Shown here: positions 17,729-27,700 of the stretch, in pieces | Layout of the letters: every line of letters begins with the position of its first letter | How positions within the stretch are numbered: the first letter of the stretch is position 1 | Origin: Chrysochromulina tobinii | Lineage: Eukaryota > Haptophyta > Prymnesiales > Chrysochromulinaceae | DNA: 36,583 nt | Assembly: GCA_001275005.1 (NCBI GenBank) | Contig: JWZX01002721.1 | Span: forward strand, 1 to 36,583 | Direction of reading: 5' to 3' | Notes under the pieces: generated by a model | The model's input: only the letters and a program-made list of their open reading frames with translations | Database searches by the model: none | What the model was told of the DNA's origin: nothing | Made by a program: the position numbers and the translations under genes

Positions 17729-20700
17729 ATGGGGTCGGCGAGGGAGGGCAAAGCCCGCCTACACGTCGACGGCGAGCACTTTTACAACCCCAAGCAGATG
17801 CTGCAGCGAGATCTCTCCGTTCTCGCCTTGCAACAGCACGCAGCGCAGAGCGGCAGTCGGTCGCTAACGCTGCTTGATGCGCTGTGCGGCGGAGGAGTGC
17901 GTGCCATCCGCTACTTACTCGAGGTCGACCATGTGAGCGCGGTGGTCGCCAACGACGTGGACGCGCGCGCGACACGTGCCACGGCTGTGAACGTGGAACT
18001 ATCGCTCGGTCATGAGTTGCGAAGCCAATTCGAGATCTCGCAGCGGCCAGCAGCGGCACTCATGATGGAGCGGCCGCGGCGTTTCGATTGCGTGGAGCTC
18101 GACCCTTGCGGGTCCGTCTCCGAGTACCTGTTGCCAGCGATGCGGTGCCTGTCCAACGGCGGGCTGCTGCTGGCATCGTGCACCGACCTCGGCACGATGA
18201 GCGGTCGATTTGGCGACGCATGCAGCATGCGCTACGGCTCGGTGCCGTTGGCCTCGGCGGCCAAGCAGGCACCCGAGCTGGCTCTACGCATGCTGCTGCA
18301 CTTGGTCATGCGCACCGCGGGCACGCTCGGCCGGCACGCCGAGCCGCTCCTCGGCGTCGTCTTCGCCGACTTTTTCGTGCGAGTCATCGTGCGCGTGCGC
18401 GACGACGACGATGGTGTGAAGGAGATGGCTGACGAGGCAGACGGGGCTGACGGGGCAGACGAGGCAGACGGGGCAGGCGGGGCGGACGAGGCCAAGGACG
18501 CCGCGCCCGAGGCGACGCCGGCGCGCTCGTCGATCGGCTCGTGCAGCGGCCTCCTTGTGCGCTGCTGCGGTTGCGGCACGCTGCACGGGCAGCTGCTGGG
18601 CGGCGAGCAGCGCGTGGGCACGCGCTGCGAGCACTGCGGCAGCTCGCATCTCGAGAGCGGAGGTCCCATCTATCTGGGCGCGAGCTCGGACGCCGGTTTC
18701 GTCAAGGCGCTGCTCGCGCGTCTCGACGCTCCGTCGGCAGGCGCGGCGGCCTTCGGCTCGCATGCGGTGCTGCGCCCGCTGCTGCAGGCACTACTCGCCG
18801 AGGCGATGGCGCCACGCGCCTCATGCGTCGTCCACCTGCCCACATGCTCGCGATGGCTGCACAGCGCGCCGGCGCCGCCGGAGTTCCTATTACGCGGGCT
18901 CGGTGCGGCGGGGCACGCGGCGGTGGTGGCGCACTGGGAGCCGATGGTGATCAAGACGACGGACGCGGGAGCGAGCGCCGCATGGGATTGGCTCGCGGCG
19001 TGGGCGAAGAAGAACCCGCTCGATGCCCGAGACGGCGCCCGGGACAGCGCCCGTGGCGAAGGCGCCGGCGCCGGCGAGAGCGCCGGCGAGGGCGGTGGCG
19101 AGGCGTTCGCCGGGCGAGAGGCGGATGAGACCGACGGCACGCCAGCTGGCTTGTTGCGGCGGCGGCGGCCGTTGGATCCCTTGACGGCAGAGGCTGTACG
19201 AGGAGCTTCGACGCTGCTTGAGCAGAAGCAGAAGCGACGCAAGCTCGCCAGCCAGGCAGCTGCGCGGGAGATGGAGCCGTTAGCACCGGTACTGCCGGGT
19301 ACGGCTCCGGCACTGGCGCCGGCGGCGTCCGAGCTGGAGGCACCCGCCGGCGTTTGCTTTGTGCCGTCGCTCACGCCTGCTGGGCTGCTCGCACCGCCCG
19401 GTACAGCGCCCGCTCGAGCAGCCGGCAGTGCGACGCGTGGCAGTGCAACACGTAGCTGCCACTCCGGCGGCGACTGCCCCTTTCCATTTGCACATGACCG
19501 CCGCGCCGACGCGACGCCCCACGGATGCATCGAGGTCCTCGGCCCGCCCGGCGGCGGCAGCGGCGCAGCAACATCACGCACGTACACGTCACTCGCCGAG
19601 GCGGTCGCGCAGGCCAAGGAGGGCTCGGTGCTGCTGATAGGCCGTGGCGAGTATGAGGTGTCGAGTGCCATTCTCATCAACAGACCACTCGCGCTCTGTG
19701 CGGCGCGCGGCGCGAGACTCCTCGTGCGCGGCCATTCAAGCGCCCTCGTCCTTGACTGGCAGCCACAGCCAGGGGAGCGTGGTGCAGTGGCGGCGATCGG
19801 CGAGGCGATGGCCTTGACGAAACCGGCGATCACGCTCGATGGCCTCGAGATCGTTCAGACGCGCGCCCGAGACGGCCCGTGCGCCCAATCGCCAGCGGAG
19901 GCTGCCGCCGAGGCGGCGACCTGCGAGGCGACCGGTACGGCAGGTAGCCTGGCACAAGCTCCCGCTGCGAATGTGGAAGCGGACGCCTCTGCGGCCGCGG
20001 CGCGCGGTGGCTACGCATTGGTGGTGCGCGGCGCGGCGCGTTGCATGATCCGACACTGCACCATCAGCTCCGAGGTCACAGGTGGCGTCTTCGTGAGCGC
20101 GGGGGCGGCGGCGGAGCTTCACAGCTGCCACGTTCACCGGACGGCGGCCCACGGCGTGCTCGTGAGCGGTCGGGCGTGCGTGACGCTCTCGCACTGCCAC
20201 GTCGAGTCGAGCCAGGCCGCGGGCGTCGAGGTGCGTGGCCGGGCGACCGTGCTGCTGCACTGCTGCCGCGTGCATCGCTCGCTGCGCTCGGGCGTCTTCG
20301 TCACGGCCTTTGGCGAATTGCACATTGAATGGTCCAACCTTTTTGGCAACGCCTTCGCGGCGCTTGAGTGTGCGGGCGAGGCGGAGGCGCACGTGCTGAG
20401 CTGCCGCATCCACCACGGCCAGCGCGGTGGCGTGATGGCGCTCGGTCGAGCCCGCCTGACCATGCGCGACTGCACCGTCGACAAGAACTCGATGGCCGGC
20501 GTGAGCGTACGGGGCACGGCGAGCGCAGCGCTAGTGGGCAACACGGTCACGAATGGTCGCGCGAGCGGCGTGTACGTGAGCGAGAGCGCCTCGGCGGAGG
20601 TGAGCGACAACCTCATCCGCGGCAACCAGCTGTGCGGGCTCGAGCTCGACGGCGCAGGCGCGACACTCGTCGCGCGGCGCAACAAGCTCGGCGGCAATCT

Positions 20701-20776
20701 CGACGCAATGAGCGTGCCCGCGGAGGGCGGGCGGATGCGCGGGTGCGTGTTCGAGGATAATGTGGTATCCGGATAG
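17729..20776 (+). CDS. TRM1 tRNA (guanine26-N2)-dimethyltransferase fused to a right-handed beta-helix
   Basis: One uninterrupted frame of 1015 residues. Residues 1-430 are a TRM1 methyltransferase: EGKARLHVDGEHFYNPKQML (6-25) with the family's FYNPKQ...RDLSVL signature, SAM-binding DALCGGGVRAIRY (50-62), ND (75-76), the catalytic-region ELDPCGS (123-129) and SCTDLG (150-155), and a zinc-binding C-x2-C pair near 275-310 ending in GGPIYLG as in TRM1. It would dimethylate G26 of tRNA using S-adenosylmethionine. Residues about 570-590 resemble a CCCH finger (RSCHSGGDCPFPFAHD), as found near the C-terminus of animal and plant TRM1. Residues about 614-1015 are a separate right-handed beta-helix: a TYTSLAEAVAQAKEGS entry and then about 14 coils of the type GVFVSAGAAAELHSCHVHRT, like FBXO11/CASH repeats. 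Normal TRM1 proteins are 530-720 residues and lack this domain. Confidence 0.88.
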   Translation: MGSAREGKARLHVDGEHFYNPKQMLQRDLSVLALQQHAAQSGSRSLTLLDALCGGGVRAIRYLLEVDHVSAVVANDVDARATRATAVNVELSLGHELRSQFEISQRPAAALMMERPRRFDCVELDPCGSVSEYLLPAMRCLSNGGLLLASCTDLGTMSGRFGDACSMRYGSVPLASAAKQAPELALRMLLHLVMRTAGTLGRHAEPLLGVVFADFFVRVIVRVRDDDDGVKEMADEADGADGADEADGAGGADEAKDAAPEATPARSSIGSCSGLLVRCCGCGTLHGQLLGGEQRVGTRCEHCGSSHLESGGPIYLGASSDAGFVKALLARLDAPSAGAAAFGSHAVLRPLLQALLAEAMAPRASCVVHLPTCSRWLHSAPAPPEFLLRGLGAAGHAAVVAHWEPMVIKTTDAGASAAWDWLAAWAKKNPLDARDGARDSARGEGAGAGESAGEGGGEAFAGREADETDGTPAGLLRRRRPLDPLTAEAVRGASTLLEQKQKRRKLASQAAAREMEPLAPVLPGTAPALAPAASELEAPAGVCFVPSLTPAGLLAPPGTAPARAAGSATRGSATRSCHSGGDCPFPFAHDRRADATPHGCIEVLGPPGGGSGAATSRTYTSLAEAVAQAKEGSVLLIGRGEYEVSSAILINRPLALCAARGARLLVRGHSSALVLDWQPQPGERGAVAAIGEAMALTKPAITLDGLEIVQTRARDGPCAQSPAEAAAEAATCEATGTAGSLAQAPAANVEADASAAAARGGYALVVRGAARCMIRHCTISSEVTGGVFVSAGAAAELHSCHVHRTAAHGVLVSGRACVTLSHCHVESSQAAGVEVRGRATVLLHCCRVHRSLRSGVFVTAFGELHIEWSNLFGNAFAALECAGEAEAHVLSCRIHHGQRGGVMALGRARLTMRDCTVDKNSMAGVSVRGTASAALVGNTVTNGRASGVYVSESASAEVSDNLIRGNQLCGLELDGAGATLVARRNKLGGNLDAMSVPAEGGRMRGCVFEDNVVSG

Positions 20777-20965
20777 AGGCGGTGTGATGTCTGTAGTGTG
20801 ATCGCAACCTGCGATTTACTTTTTGCACAGGATACTTGTTGAACCAGACTAAGCGGTCGTGAGGAGGCCCGTTGCATGCATGCATTCGTCCTGAAAGCTC
20901 ATCGTGAGGACCACCGGACACATCAGACGACCACCTCTGCCCGTGTGACACTCACTCACAACATC
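20777..20965. other. Short intergenic spacer between tandem plus-strand genes
   Basis: About 190 bp hold the TRM1 3' flank and the HMG/bromodomain gene's 5' flank. An in-frame ATG at 20876 would extend the downstream protein by 30 residues of unremarkable sequence; ATG 20966 (MPIGKKK) is preferred. Confidence 0.45.
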
Positions 20966-23900
20966 ATGCCGATCGGCAAGAAGAAGATCCTCACCTCCGA
21001 CTCCCCGACCGACGACTCGCTCCCGGACGCGCCCAAGGACTCGCTCCCGGGCGCACCCAACGGCGCGCGCGACTCCGAATCGGACATGCAGCGTGTCGAC
21101 GATGAGTCGCACTCCGAGCTTCCCGCGGCTGCATCGACTGACCTCGAGTCCGCAGGCGCCTCGCTCACCTCGCTCGCAGCGGCTGCAGCGGTGTTACCCG
21201 AGAGTGCGCTCGCCGCGGCGGCCGCCTTCTCGGGCCCGTCTGACATCTCGTCTGGCAGTGGCATCTCCTCCTCGGCCGGAGCCGATGGCGTTGAGACCTC
21301 CAACGCTCACGCGGCCGACGCGGAGATGTCCGACGCGCTCGCCCAGGCCGCAGCGCCCTCAAACGACCGCTGCTCCACGCCCGAGATCACCCACCACACG
21401 GAGGCGCACGAAACGCTTGACGAGGAGGACGAGGATGTGGAGGACAAAGAGGAGCAGGAGGTGGAGATCGAGCAGGTCATGGAGGAGGAGGAGGAGGAGG
21501 AGGACTTCGAGGCGATGCCCGCCGCCGCAGGCGCGGCGGCGCTGCCTGTGGAGGCGGACGTAATCGCTGCGGAGGCCCACTCGGCGGAAGACGATGCGCG
21601 GGCGCCCTTGTCCTCGCCCAACGAGCCCGAGGCGGAGGATGGCACACGCGATTCGTCCTTCGAGCAGTCCGAGGAGAGCGAGCCACCCGCCACCACCGCC
21701 GCCACCGCGCGCCGAGGAGGAGGGCTACCGCGCGCCGACGAGACGGAGGAGTCGCCAACTGCAGCTGCGGTGGCGGTGCCCAAGCGCAAGAACCGGGGCT
21801 TCGTCGCGCCTCGTAAGACCGGAGCGGCGAGCCTCGCACCACCGCCCTCCTCTCAGGCCGCGCGCACGCCGGCGGCGCCCATGCCCACGGCGCGCCTGGC
21901 GAAGGGTGCATCGAGCGCGGACGCGACGAAGCCGGCGACCAAGGCGTTGACGAAGGCCAAGTCGCGCTACCACGTGGTCCAGTCCTCCGTCGAGGAGGAG
22001 AGCGCAGCCGACGCGGCAGCCGACGCCGCGGCCGACGCCACGGCTGAGGAGGCCGACGAGGCGGAGGAGGCGGCCGAATCGGAGGAGGGCCCACGCGGGG
22101 CGCCCGGCGCGGTGGCCGCTACTGCAGAAGAAGAGAACAACGAGGAGGACGAGCAGCAGGAGGTGGAGGAGCGTGGCGCTGCGGATGCCGGCCCGTCCGT
22201 GCAGCGCAAGAAGGGCTCCAAGGCCAAGCAGCCTAAGGTGAGCGGCGGCGGCGATCGCGGCGGTGGCGGCGGCGGCGGCGGCTCGAAGCCCTCGAAGGCT
22301 GCCAAGGACCCCAACGCTCCCAAGAAGCCCAAGCCCGCGTACAAGTTCTGGTGTGCAACGGTGCGCACGAGCGAGCCTTACGCGTCGATGCCCTTCGGCG
22401 AGCAGAACAAGGCGCTCGGCGCGGAGTGGAAGGCGCTGAGCGCGGCCGACAAGGCGCCGCACGAGGCACAGGCGGCAGCGTCCAAGTCGGAGTACGAGCG
22501 CGAGCTTGCGGAGTACGAGGCGGCGGGCGGCGGCGCCGTCTCGGGCATCGGCTCGGGCGCCGTCTCGGGCGCCGGCTCGAGCTCCCTGGGCAAGGCGATC
22601 AAGAAGAAGGGCAGCAAGGGCGCCGACAAGGGCGCTGCCGCCCAGAAGGGCGCCAAGGGCAAGCGCGCCGCAGCGGCCATCGCGACGCCCACGAAGTCCA
22701 AGGCCCTCGCCAAGGGCAAGCGTGCGAGCACGAGCGCCACAGCAAAGGCGGCTGGCAAGAAGCGGCGCCGCTCGTCGGAGGACGACGAGGAGGACGAGGA
22801 CAAGGACGAGGACGAGGAGGAGGAGCCGGCCGATGCGGTGTCCATCGAGGCGTCCGAGGACGACGCCGAGGACGAGGAGCAGGCGCCGGCGCCCACCACG
22901 CCGAGCGCGCGCGCCGCCAGCCGCGCGCTCATTGCCGGCGGGCGCATCCCGCGGCCGCAGAACCTGCCGGTACTCGAGGGTGACGAGCACTTTGAGCCGC
23001 GCATGCGCCAACCGATGCGCCTTGAGAAGTGGAGCGTCGGCGTCGAGGTAGCGTGGGTGCCCCAAGGGCTCGCCATGACGCTCGAGGCGCACGCGGCTCT
23101 CATCGAGCAAATGCGAGCGGATGACGAGGACACCGCGCTCCGGCTGTCGGCGCTTCCCACGCCCGATTCGGCGCTCGTCCGCTCGCCGGCCGATGGGACA
23201 GCCAACGCTGCCATCGTCACGAGCGTGCTGCGCCTCGACGGCGGCGTGACGCTGCTCACCCTGCGCTCGACGGACACGCTCGGTCCCATCCAAGATGCAG
23301 GCGAAGAGGGCGGTGGCGGCGGCGCCGACAGCGCCGACGGCGAAGGCGAGGAGAGCGGCGAGAGCGGCGCGCGCGCACGCGCTCGCTTCGTGCTCCCGGT
23401 TCTCGACCGGCTGCACTGCGACGTGGATCAATACTGCCTCGAGCTGAGCGAGTACAAGGCGGCGCTCGAGCGCGTGCGCAGCTCTAAGCACGTGGCCGTC
23501 CCCTTTGCCGAGGAGGCGGACGTGAGCGCACTCAGCCGGCCCAAGGAGGTCTTGTGGGAGGGACGCATCTTCGACGACGCAAACGAGTACGACCAGGCGT
23601 ACCCCACCTCCAAGTTCCGCTGCCTGCACGTCGCGTGGTACCGGCAGCTCAAGCGAGGCCCGGACAACCCGCTCGGTGACGCGTGGGTCTTTGACGACGA
23701 GCAAACGGACAACCTGCAGTCGCCGTGGTGCACACAGCCGTCGAACTTTCACGGCACGTGGCGTACGCACAACCCCAAGCTGGCCCAACTGGCGAACCTG
23801 CGCCCGCGGCGTGGCATCATCAAGCCAAACGCCCTCACCGCCGCTCCTGAGTCGCTCGACATCGACCCCGACGCCGAGGACGAGCGCGACCTCATCTCGA

Positions 23901-24214
23901 GCGTCCTCAAGCGGCTGCTAAGCAACGAGGCATCCTCCTTCTTCTACCACCCGGTGCCGCCTGAGGAGACGGCGTACCATGAGGAAATTAAGGCGCCCAC
24001 CTGTCTGCTGTACGCAACGCAGCGGCTCCAGCGCGAGGAGTACTCGACCTTTGCCGAGTTCGCCACCGAGATTGAGCTCATGATCTCGAACTGCCTCAAT
24101 TTCAACGAGGACGACACCGCTGCCTGGATCCTGGGGTGCATCATGAAAGCAGACTGGAGATCGGCATGCGAAGAGATGCGCGCCAAGGGGCACGGCGCGT
24201 GTCTCCCTCAGTGA
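20966..24214 (+). CDS. HMG-box plus bromodomain chromatin protein
   Basis: A 1082-residue intronless protein. Residues 1-440 are acidic, Ser/Ala/Glu-rich low complexity, with a Glu run (near 21480) and basic KRKNRGF / KAKSRYH patches. An HMG box lies at about 443-515: DPNAPKKPKPAYKFWC, then FGEQNKALGAEWKALSAADK and SEYERELAEYEA. This is the standard three-helix DNA-bending fold. A Lys/Ala-rich linker and an Asp/Glu cluster (about 590-640) follow. Residues about 680-960 form a folded region I cannot name (EVLWEGRIFDDANEYDQAYP, AWYRQLKRGPDNP), which may be a reader module. A bromodomain closes the protein at about 978-1075 (VLKRLLSNEASSFFYHPV, YSTFAEFATEIELMISNCLNFNEDD), with the acetyl-lysine-binding Asn in the NCLNFNEDD loop. 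The architecture recalls polybromo-type chromatin-remodelling subunits; nuclear action is expected. Confidence 0.84.
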   Translation: MPIGKKKILTSDSPTDDSLPDAPKDSLPGAPNGARDSESDMQRVDDESHSELPAAASTDLESAGASLTSLAAAAAVLPESALAAAAAFSGPSDISSGSGISSSAGADGVETSNAHAADAEMSDALAQAAAPSNDRCSTPEITHHTEAHETLDEEDEDVEDKEEQEVEIEQVMEEEEEEEDFEAMPAAAGAAALPVEADVIAAEAHSAEDDARAPLSSPNEPEAEDGTRDSSFEQSEESEPPATTAATARRGGGLPRADETEESPTAAAVAVPKRKNRGFVAPRKTGAASLAPPPSSQAARTPAAPMPTARLAKGASSADATKPATKALTKAKSRYHVVQSSVEEESAADAAADAAADATAEEADEAEEAAESEEGPRGAPGAVAATAEEENNEEDEQQEVEERGAADAGPSVQRKKGSKAKQPKVSGGGDRGGGGGGGGSKPSKAAKDPNAPKKPKPAYKFWCATVRTSEPYASMPFGEQNKALGAEWKALSAADKAPHEAQAAASKSEYERELAEYEAAGGGAVSGIGSGAVSGAGSSSLGKAIKKKGSKGADKGAAAQKGAKGKRAAAAIATPTKSKALAKGKRASTSATAKAAGKKRRRSSEDDEEDEDKDEDEEEEPADAVSIEASEDDAEDEEQAPAPTTPSARAASRALIAGGRIPRPQNLPVLEGDEHFEPRMRQPMRLEKWSVGVEVAWVPQGLAMTLEAHAALIEQMRADDEDTALRLSALPTPDSALVRSPADGTANAAIVTSVLRLDGGVTLLTLRSTDTLGPIQDAGEEGGGGGADSADGEGEESGESGARARARFVLPVLDRLHCDVDQYCLELSEYKAALERVRSSKHVAVPFAEEADVSALSRPKEVLWEGRIFDDANEYDQAYPTSKFRCLHVAWYRQLKRGPDNPLGDAWVFDDEQTDNLQSPWCTQPSNFHGTWRTHNPKLAQLANLRPRRGIIKPNALTAAPESLDIDPDAEDERDLISSVLKRLLSNEASSFFYHPVPPEETAYHEEIKAPTCLLYATQRLQREEYSTFAEFATEIELMISNCLNFNEDDTAAWILGCIMKADWRSACEEMRAKGHGACLPQ

Positions 24215-24754
24215 TGACGACCGAGTCCCGCATCCCCTGGCAAAAGAGCCAGCGGAGTGACGCAAGGACCCAATGCGCTCGCGATGAGAGGCTGGAAGGT
24301 GGAAAGGACGAATCTGGACCAGGAAAAGGTTCAGCCTGCGACGAGGGGGTCTGGTAGATGAGGGAGACGGGACACTGCAATCCAATCGACGAAGTGAGCC
24401 CGCGGGGATTTCCGAGCCTGCCGTGCGAACGTCCGCGGGTGCACTTCGCTTTGGTTCTCTCGGAGAGAAGAAGCTGAACGTGCAGACAACCCAACCACAC
24501 GACGAGAGGCGACGTGCGGTGTAGCTCGGCTGTGCAGTGTATAGGCCAGGGGTGACAAAGGGGAACACTCGACTGACCGCCCCGTGAGTTCGGATCTGAG
24601 TTTTCGTAATTCGATTCCACTCCTTAAGGTAACGAGTGAAACAGCTCCTGTGTACGTAGGCTATTACACGACACACAGCCACAATGCTCTACAGTTTACT
24701 ACCCCACACCGTACAGCTGTGCTGAGTACTGGAACTGACGTACCACGAGAACGA
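24215..24754. other. Convergent intergenic region
   Basis: A gap of about 540 bp between the HMG/bromodomain gene and the potassium channel gene (3' to 3'). It becomes more A/T-rich after 24590. No RNA gene, repeat or plausible protein was found. Confidence 0.45.
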
Positions 24755-27700
24755 CTAAACCTCCTCTTGCACCTTTGGCGAAAACCTTGCGCCCGGAGTT
24801 GGCGACCGCGACTTCGGTGTGGCCGATGGGATTCCTTTCGCGCTAGCCTTGTTTTTCTCGGGTCGGGTCGGGCTCGGGGAGCTGGCTCGGGAAAAGGAAC
24901 TCGATCGGGTCGGGGAACCCGGCTGTGCCGCCTTTGCCTCACCTGCGGCTTTGGCCTTGGCCTCTTTGGCCGCTTTGGCCTGCGCATCGACCGTCTTGAA
25001 ATAGACAACGACCTCACCGCTTCCGTGCTTTTCGCCTCCTTGCTTCTCGGATTTTATCTCGGGTTTTATCTTGGATGTGACCTTGATCCAGTCGCCAAGT
25101 TGCAACTTGCCAGATTCCCTCCTGTCTTGCTGGACGCCAAACAGGTCGAACTCTGCGCGTGTGAAGCTTGTCTTCACGAGGAGGGTCTGCGCGAGTGCCA
25201 AGTTGGTGATCTCTAAACCACGCGTTGGCATTTTCTCGCCACAGTCTTCCCAGTAAAGCCCAGCAACTGCCGTGTCCACCCATGGCCGCTTGAAACCATC
25301 CGCAGTTGGCTCCGTGGGCAAGCTCGGAACCCAAACTCGATTGAACCACTCGTTGTAGCCCTTGTCATCCGTGTTCATGTCAATGGCGGGGGCGTGGCTA
25401 AAGTAGTGCTTCGTGTTTGCGTCCAGCTGCACAGCGAGCTCCGAGACCTCTCTTTGTAGTTGCTCTAACTCTTGCCGCTCCTTTTCCTTCTCGAGGTCAA
25501 TCCTCTCGTCAACCTCCCTCTCGTTCACACCAGCAGGGAAAAGCAGGTTAGACACGCGATCGCGCCTCAACTCCATGGCACCAGGATTCCGTTTGGAGCG
25601 CTCTGTGGCCATCATGGAGCCCAGCTTCTTGCGCGAGCTCACAATTGAGGGGTCGACACGATTGAGGTCGAGCACACGGCCCTGTCGCACGAGAGCGGTG
25701 TACACGGTCGTGCAGTCGATCTCGACCATGCCAGGATGGCACATCTCACGGAACCGTGACCGTAGCTCGCCCACAGTCTTGTCGTCGATCAGCCCAAAGT
25801 CGATGATCGTGCGCAGGATAAACTCGTCCTCGCTAATCATGGGCGTGTCCCTATTCGTCGTTATTGCCTCCGAGCGCATCAGATCAATCAGCTTGAGACG
25901 AAAGTTCGTATTGTGGATGCGCTGTGACATCACGAGAGCGCGGAAGCGTGCAATCGTCGCTGCGAGAGCGGAGGTTGCGAGGAGCATGAGCACCATTGTA
26001 ACCGCCTTCTCGAGGACAGTGTGCGGCAGCAGGTCGCCGTAGCCGATAGTCGTGAACGTGATAATCACCCAGTACACAGAATCTACCAGCGTGAAATGAT
26101 TCAACACCATGCAGAGCGCCACGCCCATGACGGCCATCATCAGCGGCGCGAGTGTCGCATGCACCTTTGCAAACGTCGCGCCAACGAGGAAGCTCTTACC
26201 GCCGAGCCCCTGCAGAATGAATTCCTGCACGTGTCGCTTTTTTGTCTGTGGTGGCTTCTTGCTCTCGTTGCTATCCGTCTCTGTTTCGTCGTCGTATATC
26301 GAACGGTCTCGTTGTGCAAGGGAGGATAGCGTCGTCTCCGTCCAATGGACGGTCTCAGCTGTCCACCCGTCGATGAGTTGGAGTATGCTCTCAACAATGG
26401 GCACCAGGCCACCCATAACCACAACTGCTCCAAACGGCGCGTAGAAGCTTGTGAGCAGCCGCCCCATTTCAGTCTTGGGGCAAAAGTCACCATACCCCAC
26501 CGTGGTCACAGTGGTGGTTAAGAAGTAACACGTATCAAAGGCCGAGAATCCCTCGAGAATGCCGTAAGCGTAAATGCCAAAACCATAGTACAGAAAGAGC
26601 AGCCATCCAAAGTCGCGTAACCACTTCTCGATGAGCGACTTGTCGTTCTCGGCCATGTCCTTCTCAAGCTCCTTGCCGGCCCCTGACGCCTCTTCGAAGA
26701 TGGTGAACATGGATGTGAACGCCCGATTCAGCTGTTCAACCACGGCGGCCTGCTTACTCATTGGATCGAGCTTTCGCTTTGTCAATTGAGCTAGGCTGCG
26801 TCGTACCGCCCAGAAGAGGGCCGCACCCGGGCCCTTGCCCACGTGCATGCGGTACACGAAGGCGCCGTGGTCCCAATTGACCGAATCATCCCTTGTGAGA
26901 CGCGCGTTTCCGGGAGTCTCCCCGGGGTTCACCCAGGCCATTTCCCATAGGTTGACATCGTTGAGTGGCGTCATTTGACAAGGGCGCATGCGGTTGACGA
27001 GCGAACTAGCGGCGGACGGCTGGACAGGGAATGGTCCGTCAATAATGAGGTCCTGCGGAGCCTCCTTGCACGGTTGAAGCGAGATGGCCTTGGCCGCTAA
27101 GAACCTGTACCCGTCATCTGTGGCAGTGAAATAGCAAAAGCCTCCAAACAACAAGAAGAAGAAAAGCTCATCGTCCGCCCGTGACTGCGAACTGCCACAC
27201 TCAGACAGCAATGTCTCAAAGTCCCGCTCGAAACCTTCGAGTGGATGGGCAAATGCAAAGTGCGTCGCGCCAGGAGGCACGCCGTTGAGCTTCTCACTCT
27301 CGCGTGTCAATTGATCAGATGGAACCTCGGCGAGAGGCGAGAGCGCCCCTATCTGTGAAGATCCATGTTTCATCAGCCGCTTCAAGAGCGCGAGTGCCGC
27401 AGGATCGCCCGTGATCTCGTATCTGAGCATCCCGCCCTCAGAGCCTTCAGCCTCGCCCCTTTTCTCAGTAGGTTGTAGAAGGTTGCCAGAAAGTAAAGGG
27501 TTGTAGGATGATGAGCCGTACCCAGAGCTCTGAAATTTGGGAGGTTCGATGAGCTTGATTCTCAGTAGATTGACCCGAACCAGGTGGAACGTGAGACTCA
27601 TCGGCGGAGGTTCTGCAAAGTACTGCCGCAATCGATCGAGCCATGAGAGTTGGCCGTCGCCGAGCTCCTCGTACTCTTGCGGCTTCCGGTCAGCCAGAAG

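Noticed and set aside
21725-23788. Minus-strand frame of 687 codons opposite the HMG/bromodomain gene.
   Set aside because: Leu/Arg/Val-rich antisense shadow; the plus strand encodes two clear chromatin domains.
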